A stretch of 64,000 bases of DNA, from the NCBI GenBank assembly GCA_025454405.1, contig JALOON010000020.1, positions 1-64,000 of the forward strand. Direction: 5' to 3'. This document shows positions 59,554 through 64,000 of the stretch, piece by piece. This stretch comes from Oscillatoriaceae cyanobacterium Prado104 (lineage in GTDB: Bacteria > Cyanobacteriota > Cyanobacteriia > Cyanobacteriales > Microcoleaceae). Every line of letters starts with the position of its first letter. Positions within the stretch are counted from its first letter, which is position 1. The notes under the pieces were generated by a model. The model worked only from the letters and a program-made list of their open reading frames with translations, did no database searches and was not told where the DNA came from. The position numbers and the translations under genes are program-made.

Positions 59554-60849
59554 TCATTTTGGCATCTTTTCTAATTCAAGTTCAGCAACTTTTTTCAGAC
59601 CTTCTAAACGCTTATTTAATGTTTTATGCCGGGGAATTTGTACAGCGTATTCGTATTTAGCACCTGTATGTTGAAATTCCGAAATTTGGCAATCGATTAA
59701 GTTGCTTAGATGGCCGACTAGCTTTTTAACAGGTATTAACCACGCCTTAGCTAACGCCTTAGTGCGGAACCCAATCCAAGCTCTAAAGTAGGAGCCATCT
59801 TCGCTGATTTGATAAGCCACATTGGGCGATAATTTAACAATATCTTCGATGCGGACAATACCCAAACCTTTGAATTCTATTAAGCTGTAACTTTGGATCT
59901 CTCCACTGTCCCATTGGATCTGAAAAGGACGCTGTTCTCCAACGTTCAAGCATTGGACTGTCCCCATTTGTTCAATTAATCCCCGGTTTTGTAAAATGCG
60001 AGTTCCCTCTCTAAATCCGCTGCATCCTTGTTTCTTAACTAAACTTTCAATGCGGTGCTTCCAGGCTTCTTCCCAAGCCATATCAAAATCAGAAAGATTG
60101 AAAAGTGGAGAATAAGAATTAGAAAGGTTCCCCATTTCCCACTCTACACTCTCTATTTCCCTCTTATGAGCGCTTAATTGTCGGGCAAATTCTTCTTTAA
60201 ACTGCTGTTTTTGGGTGGGTAGAGCAAGTTGTAAGAAGTTGTCGGGTACTTCGATATCTAAATAGGTTTTAGCTCTGATTCTGAGTTCAAAAACAGACAA
60301 ATTGCAAGCAGCTTTTAACTGCTGGGGTGCAGGAATACCTACAGTACAACTTGTCGGATAGCCGGGAAACAAGTTGATGGGGAATAGATAAAATCGATCG
60401 AGAGTAGAGACAAGAATGTGATGTTCGTTCAGCGATTCTACTTTAAAAGGAGTGGCGCTGCCCAATTGGATCTGTTCCGAATTAGCGAGTACGATGGTGG
60501 TGCAAGCTAGAAGCTCCCCAGCAGTATTTTGGGGGATAAACTGAGGTACGATCGAGATTTTAAGGGCGCGGATTTCATCGAGGTTATAAGTCCAAGAAAA
60601 TGAATCTTCGCCGTTATTGGCATCCCAAGTAATTGTCACAGGTTTTTCGGTTTTGTTGAGAGAAGTAACAATACCGTATTGCTTGCCTGTTTTTACAATA
60701 TCGTTTAATTTGAAAGGATGTTCTTCAGCAGGTGTGCAATTGAGGAAAGGAAAGATTACTGCAATTACTTCGTGGATTTGAGGGGAGTGCGAGCTGGTTG
60801 ATTCAGGAAAGGTTTTGTAGGGATTGATAGTAGACTTGTTAGCGTACAT
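59554..60849 (-). CDS. Hypothetical plasmid protein with SH3/KOW-like segments
   Basis: A 431-aa protein of unknown family. Two segments look like small beta-barrel (KOW/SH3-type) modules: PFKLNDIVKTGKQYGIVTSL with VTITWDANNGEDSFSW (about 47-85), and GTVQCLNVGEQRPFQIQWDS with GEIQSYSLIEFKGLGIVRI (about 310-350). In between is a helical part (KQQFKEEFARQLSAHKREIE) with FDMAWEEAWKHR. A similar FDTAWEEDLER phrase ends the protein at 62161. It may be a nucleic-acid-binding or replication accessory protein. Its place within the replication block supports this weakly. Confidence 0.6.
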   Translation of the reverse strand: MYANKSTINPYKTFPESTSSHSPQIHEVIAVIFPFLNCTPAEEHPFKLNDIVKTGKQYGIVTSLNKTEKPVTITWDANNGEDSFSWTYNLDEIRALKISIVPQFIPQNTAGELLACTTIVLANSEQIQLGSATPFKVESLNEHHILVSTLDRFYLFPINLFPGYPTSCTVGIPAPQQLKAACNLSVFELRIRAKTYLDIEVPDNFLQLALPTQKQQFKEEFARQLSAHKREIESVEWEMGNLSNSYSPLFNLSDFDMAWEEAWKHRIESLVKKQGCSGFREGTRILQNRGLIEQMGTVQCLNVGEQRPFQIQWDSGEIQSYSLIEFKGLGIVRIEDIVKLSPNVAYQISEDGSYFRAWIGFRTKALAKAWLIPVKKLVGHLSNLIDCQISEFQHTGAKYEYAVQIPRHKTLNKRLEGLKKVAELELEKMPK

Positions 60850-61543
60850 AACGGTAAGAAGTTGTTATTCGTTAACTTCTCCCGCTAGGGAATAGCTTTT
60901 AATTTATAACGGTTCTCAAACATCGGCTCAATAAAATGAGTGCGATCGCGCATGAACGTCATTTAAAACTATAATAATTTTGTCTGTATCCTTTCTCAGG
61001 CCGGTGAGGTACAGAACGCTCGAAAGCCTTGACATTCAAAGAATGTGGTGTACCTCATGGGCGTGACAACCGCTATAGTTAGTAAACCTTAACTATTCTG
61101 CTTGTAACAAGCTATTAAGTTAACAGCACCTAATATCAAATCCAGGAGTTTTACCCCCTTTATTCTCCTCAAGAGCGTCTGCAATCGCAATAAAAATAGG
61201 CGGGTGCAAGTTTACGTAGTTTGACACCTTACTCGTAGGCGCAGCCTGCGCGAAGCACTTATAACGAGTGTACCATATAAGCGCTATTGCTACCCGAGGC
61301 TAACGCCAACACGCTGGCGAGAGCCTGCGAGTAAGAGGTCAAAAAAAAGCGGTTTCAATCGCGTCCATCATAAAGGAGATAAAAAACCGGAATTTGGTAT
61401 AACCGATAAAAAATTCCCCCAGCTATCCGTTAGCTCTGTAACTGGGAGAATTATTGGCAAAGCGGAGCAACTAATCTAATGCAGCTATCTCGATTAATTC
61501 GATTTCAAACATAGCTACGTTTCAAACATAGCTACGTTTGCTG
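60850..61543. other. Intergenic region with repeat debris; no gene seen
   Basis: It contains an inverted pair GGTGAGGTACA / GTACCTCATGG (about 61001-61056), HIP1 sites and GCGTAGGCGCAGCCTGCGC-like words. A duplicated TTTCAAACATAGCTACG lies near 61503-61538. No start-supported frame. Confidence 0.45.
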
Positions 61544-61738
61544 TTATTCTTTAGGCAAAGGAGACTGGGGTGGGATGTCAAAAACGATCGCAAATGTGAC
61601 TTCTTTGACTAACCGCTGCAAAATCCGAAAATGATCGTCTGCATCGTTTCTCTTGCGAAATCGCGCCACAACAATCCGCTGACAATTAGGAAGCAGCTTA
61701 ACGATGCACCATGGATGCAATCTCTCAAAATAAGTCAT
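61544..61738 (-). CDS. Small conserved cyanobacterial protein
   Basis: A 64-aa protein: MTYFERLHPWCIVKLLPNCQ, RIVVARFRKRNDADDHFRIL, QRLVKEVTFAIVFD. The phrase HPWCIVKLLP...VARFR(R/K)RNDAD...H recurs in small filamentous-cyanobacterial proteins as I remember them. No function is known. Compact alpha/beta sequence with a conserved Trp-Cys. A gene rather than a chance frame, judged by composition. Confidence 0.6.
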   Translation of the reverse strand: MTYFERLHPWCIVKLLPNCQRIVVARFRKRNDADDHFRILQRLVKEVTFAIVFDIPPQSPLPKE

Positions 61739-61871
61739 TTTAACCTCACCAGTGACAGTAACAGGTTATGTTCTTTTTCCATTACGCTAGTTGAGAGAAT
61801 CTTCTCCAAGACAGGTCACGCTGATGTTGACAATTAATTGGGTTTGTGCATTAAACAATTCAAATTTTCTG

Positions 61872-62195
61872 TTAACGCCCCCTATCAATACCTTCGGAAG
61901 GCGAACACAGCAAATTCACCAGTTTCTCTGGAATCTCCTCAAAATGTTCTAGCAGAAAATCCATTAGTGCCAAATGGCGCAAATCAACAGCAGTAGGAAA
62001 TCTTCGGTTTTTGGAGCGTTTAAACCAACCCTGTACCGTCGAATCAGAACGGGAACAAATTTCGGCAATTTGTTCGTAACTTACCCCCCACTTGACATAA
62101 AACTGTTTCGGCGTCATGCTCAATTGGCACTGGCTGTAAACTGCAATCAAATTGCGTTCTCTATCTGTCAAAGTATGCGGCTTTTTCATCTTCAT
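61872..62195 (-). CDS. Small HTH protein of plasmid type
   Basis: A 107-aa protein with a helix-turn-helix: FYVKWGVSYEQIAEICSRSD followed by STVQGWFKRSKNRRFPTAVD, where the second helix would read DNA. Then LRHLALMDFLLEHFEEIPEK. The N-terminus (LTDRERNLIAVYSQCQLSMT) is also helical. It looks like a cyanobacterial plasmid family. Likely a regulator. Its start lies inside the end of the preceding gene (overlap 62161-62195), so the two are coupled. Confidence 0.7.
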   Translation of the reverse strand: MKMKKPHTLTDRERNLIAVYSQCQLSMTPKQFYVKWGVSYEQIAEICSRSDSTVQGWFKRSKNRRFPTAVDLRHLALMDFLLEHFEEIPEKLVNLLCSPSEGIDRGR

Positions 62196-62508
62196 ACCTC
62201 TCTAAATCTTCCTCCCAAGCCGTATCAAATTGACACCAAGCTGCACTTTTAGAATTAGGAGCCAGCCAAATTATGTAGCACCACATCCAGCAGCACTGAC
62301 GCGGTTCGCAATTGTAAAATTTGCCGATAACTATTCCCCAGTCAGTTTCTTCGCTAACAGGAACCCAGCGCACCATGTCGCCACACTCAAAGCGTGGGGG
62401 ATGAATTTTGGCAAAACTTGCGGGCAATTCAGTTGAAGCTGGTATGTCCTTCAAATGTTTGAGCGGCAAGACTGAAATTAAATCTCGCTTTCTTTTTGAG
62501 ATTGACAT
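62161..62508 (-). CDS. Hypothetical plasmid protein with KOW-like segment
   Basis: A 115-aa protein. The core FECGDMVRWVPVSEETDWGI followed by VIGKFYNCEPRQCCWMWCYI and IWLAPNSKSAAWCQFDTAWE looks like a compact beta barrel of KOW type. It ends EEDLERYEDE. It shares the FDxAWEE phrase and style with the protein at 59554. It overlaps the HTH gene by 35 bp, so it heads a two-gene operon. Confidence 0.65.
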   Translation of the reverse strand: MSISKRKRDLISVLPLKHLKDIPASTELPASFAKIHPPRFECGDMVRWVPVSEETDWGIVIGKFYNCEPRQCCWMWCYIIWLAPNSKSAAWCQFDTAWEEDLERYEDEKAAYFDR

Positions 62509-62520
62509 GAGTTTTTAACT

Positions 62521-62811
62521 GTGCATCTATTGCACCTGATTTGTTTTGATAGATTTTCAGACCAATTTCTCGATCGAGAAATTGCAGCGCGATATCTCTT
62601 TCAATCTGCTAGGCGTAGTCTCGTTCGACTGCGTAAAATGCAAACCTCACTCGCCAAACGCGACTATATCAAAGCCATAAAAGCCGATCGAGAACGCCTA
62701 CCCATTGTCTGTACGGGAGACTTAATCAAAGAACGCGGGCATTTCACCCTGAAAAAACCCCGTCACTTTGCCATAGATATCGCCTCGGAAAATCGAGTTT
62801 TGTTCCAGTGA
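62521..62811 (+). CDS. Doubtful small protein
   Basis: A 96-aa frame. Only the part from MQTSLAKRDYIKAIKADRER (62638) onward, with LPIVCTGDLIKERGHFTLKK and PRHFAIDI, looks protein-like. It stands opposite the minus-strand operon and has no recognised family. It could be a real small gene starting at 62638 or a remnant. The following gap to 63009 shows nothing. Confidence 0.3.
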   Translation: MHLLHLICFDRFSDQFLDREIAARYLFQSARRSLVRLRKMQTSLAKRDYIKAIKADRERLPIVCTGDLIKERGHFTLKKPRHFAIDIASENRVLFQ

Positions 62812-63009
62812 AAACAAGGTGGATTATCGAACGCTCGAATTCTTGGATAGAAAGATGTAAAATCCTCACTCTTGACTTCGATCGTAACTTTGGATAATGC
62901 AACTGCTAAACTTAATCTTTGTTTTATTAGGCTGATGATTAAGAGGCTGGCTTCTTAGATCTCAAATGGGTTCTATATGACAATTGGGATGCGAAAAGCC
63001 TCTTCACTA

Positions 63010-64000
63010 TTACCCAAATTTATAAATATTCCGAAAACGACAACATTCAGCATCAAACAATAACTTAACCGTTCCCGTACCGCTATTGCGCCCTTTCAAC
63101 CCAATAACTTCAGCCATTCCCCTGTCAGGAGAATCTGGATTGTAATAATCATCCCTGTAAACTCCCAACACAACATCCGCATCCTGTTCGATGCCACCAG
63201 AACCGCGTAAATCCGACAAACTCGGACGCTTGTTCGCGCGCGTTTCCACCCCCCGATTGAGCTGAGAAAGCAACACAACGGGCGCGTTAACCTCGCGAGC
63301 CAAAATCTTCATCTGCCGCGTAATTTCGCTGATTTTATTGACAGCATTTTCATCCGCCGAATTCCGAATTCACCATCAATTGCAAATAATCGACGATTAC
63401 CAAACCCAAAGGACTGCCAGAACAAACAAACTCCCTAACTCGGGAACGAATTTCCAAGGGAGACGGTTCCAAACTTTCATCTATCCAAAAATCAACATCG
63501 CTAACTTTCCCCAAAGCCGAAGTTAAAGCTTCGTACTTACCAGCTAATTTAACTTGCCTGATATCTTTCACTGGCACTCCACTCTCGAGTGCTATCAGCC
63601 GCGCTGCCAAATCCCGACCCGGCATTTCCATTGAAAACATCAAAACTCGACCGTTCTCGGGCAGGGAAGCAATGCTGTACCCGAGGGCGCAAGCCAAAGC
63701 TGTTTTACCGCTGCCGGGGCGACCTCCTATGACAATCAATTCGCCTCGGTAAAATCCGCCCCCCAATAAGTCGTCGAGGTCGTAAAACCCCGTGCTGATT
63801 CCAGGTAAATAGTTAGCATTCTCTAAGCGCTGTTCCTCAATTGCATCTAGATATTGCCAAAGTTCTGCGCAGTATTCCGAAAGAGGCCGAATCGCTTTTT
63901 GCCGCTCTTCCTTATACTTATTGAGTGCAAAAATCTTTTCCTGGGCCATACTTAGTACCGTATCTAATTCGATGGAAGTTTCGCAGCCAAGCCGCACCAG
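63010..64000 (-). pseudogene. dnaB: DnaB-type replicative helicase, frameshifted and running off the window
   Basis: The helicase (RecA-like) domain of DnaB: GISTGFYDLDDLLGGGFYRG, Walker A IGGRPGSGKTALACAL, LMFSMEMPGRDLAARLIALE, DVDFWIDESLEPSPLEIRSR, Walker B VIVDYLQLM, then after a frameshift ENAVNKISEITRQMKILARE, VNAPVVLLSQLNRGVETRAN and GSGGIEQDADVVLGVYR. The break is an exact 7-bp tandem duplication (63357-63370); removing one copy restores the frame perfectly. The N-terminal domain lies beyond position 64000. Either a recent inactivating mutation, a reversible slip or an assembly error. Confidence 0.88.

Noticed and set aside
1-64000. tRNA, tmRNA, rRNA or riboswitch genes
   Set aside because: No cloverleaf, GGTTCGAATCC-type T-arm in context, rRNA signature or known riboswitch core was recognised by eye. 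A covariance-model scan would be needed to exclude small RNAs.

Overview
The window reads as DNA of a filamentous, non-heterocystous-type cyanobacterium (Microcoleus/Oscillatoria-like). The palindrome GCGATCGC (HIP1) and its CGATCG core occur throughout. Heptanucleotide short tandem repeats (STRRs), DUF2808, Ycf46-like AAA, XisH/XisI and Uma2 proteins, and many small transposon-like repeats, all fit that group. No rRNA, tRNA or CRISPR array was seen.

Region 1 (about 1-19 kb) is a sulfur and redox cargo cluster. It holds an old yellow enzyme (3' truncated), two SDR oxidoreductases, an SfnB/DszC-like flavin monooxygenase, a HAD phosphatase, a DOPA-dioxygenase-like protein, a DUF2808 protein, a glutathione S-transferase, a DUF442-type phosphatase, a chromate transporter, a methionine/kynurenine-type aminotransferase, an aldo/keto reductase, an NfsA-like nitroreductase, an SsuB-like ABC ATPase, a methyltransferase, and SsuD plus SsuE. 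These are scattered small transcription units, but eight share a 26-bp operator-like motif (two 7-bp half-sites with starts 19 bp apart). Seven of the eight sites lie 17-20 bp downstream of a recognisable -35/-10 pair. This looks like one regulon for organosulfur use and associated redox chemistry. Remnants of TnpB, ISAs1, IS4 and MITE-like elements break up the region.

Region 2 (about 19.9-36.7 kb) begins a plasmid backbone. It has 10-bp direct repeats and a 64-bp tandem repeat before an actin-like ParM/StbA gene. A small partner gene follows whose 3' end is triplicated as DNA, then a ParA/MobD-like ATPase and a membrane protein. Further on are a Uma2 nuclease, a ParE-type toxin-antitoxin pair, an acidic protein, a Ycf46-like AAA ATPase, a family A DNA polymerase without a 5' nuclease, a tiny cysteine-rich secreted peptide gene, a GNAT pair, xisH/xisI, and a ComB-like phosphatase.

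Region 3 (about 36.7-50.3 kb) carries an IS4 remnant, a large secreted/membrane protein, a lipoprotein, a DUF5895-like protein and a VirD4/TraD-like coupling protein, which suggests a conjugation or mobilisation module. It then has a hybrid sensor kinase facing a LuxR-type regulator, an iteron-like array beside a ribbon-helix-helix protein, and a methylase-fold protein that ends in a sliding-clamp-binding-like motif.

Region 4 (about 50.4-64 kb) has an IS1182 transposase, a PIN toxin-antitoxin pair, and a run of minus-strand replication genes: clamp-loader delta (holA), clamp-loader ATPase (dnaX), sliding clamp (dnaN), a Dda/RecD2-like helicase, small plasmid genes, and a DnaB-type helicase broken by a 7-bp duplication. 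With the family A polymerase, this amounts to most of a private replisome on the element. The simplest reading is a large plasmid (or an integrated one) carrying its own replisome, partition and transfer genes and a sulfonate/redox cargo region. Whether the first 19 kb belongs to the plasmid or to a chromosome with an integrated plasmid cannot be decided from this window.
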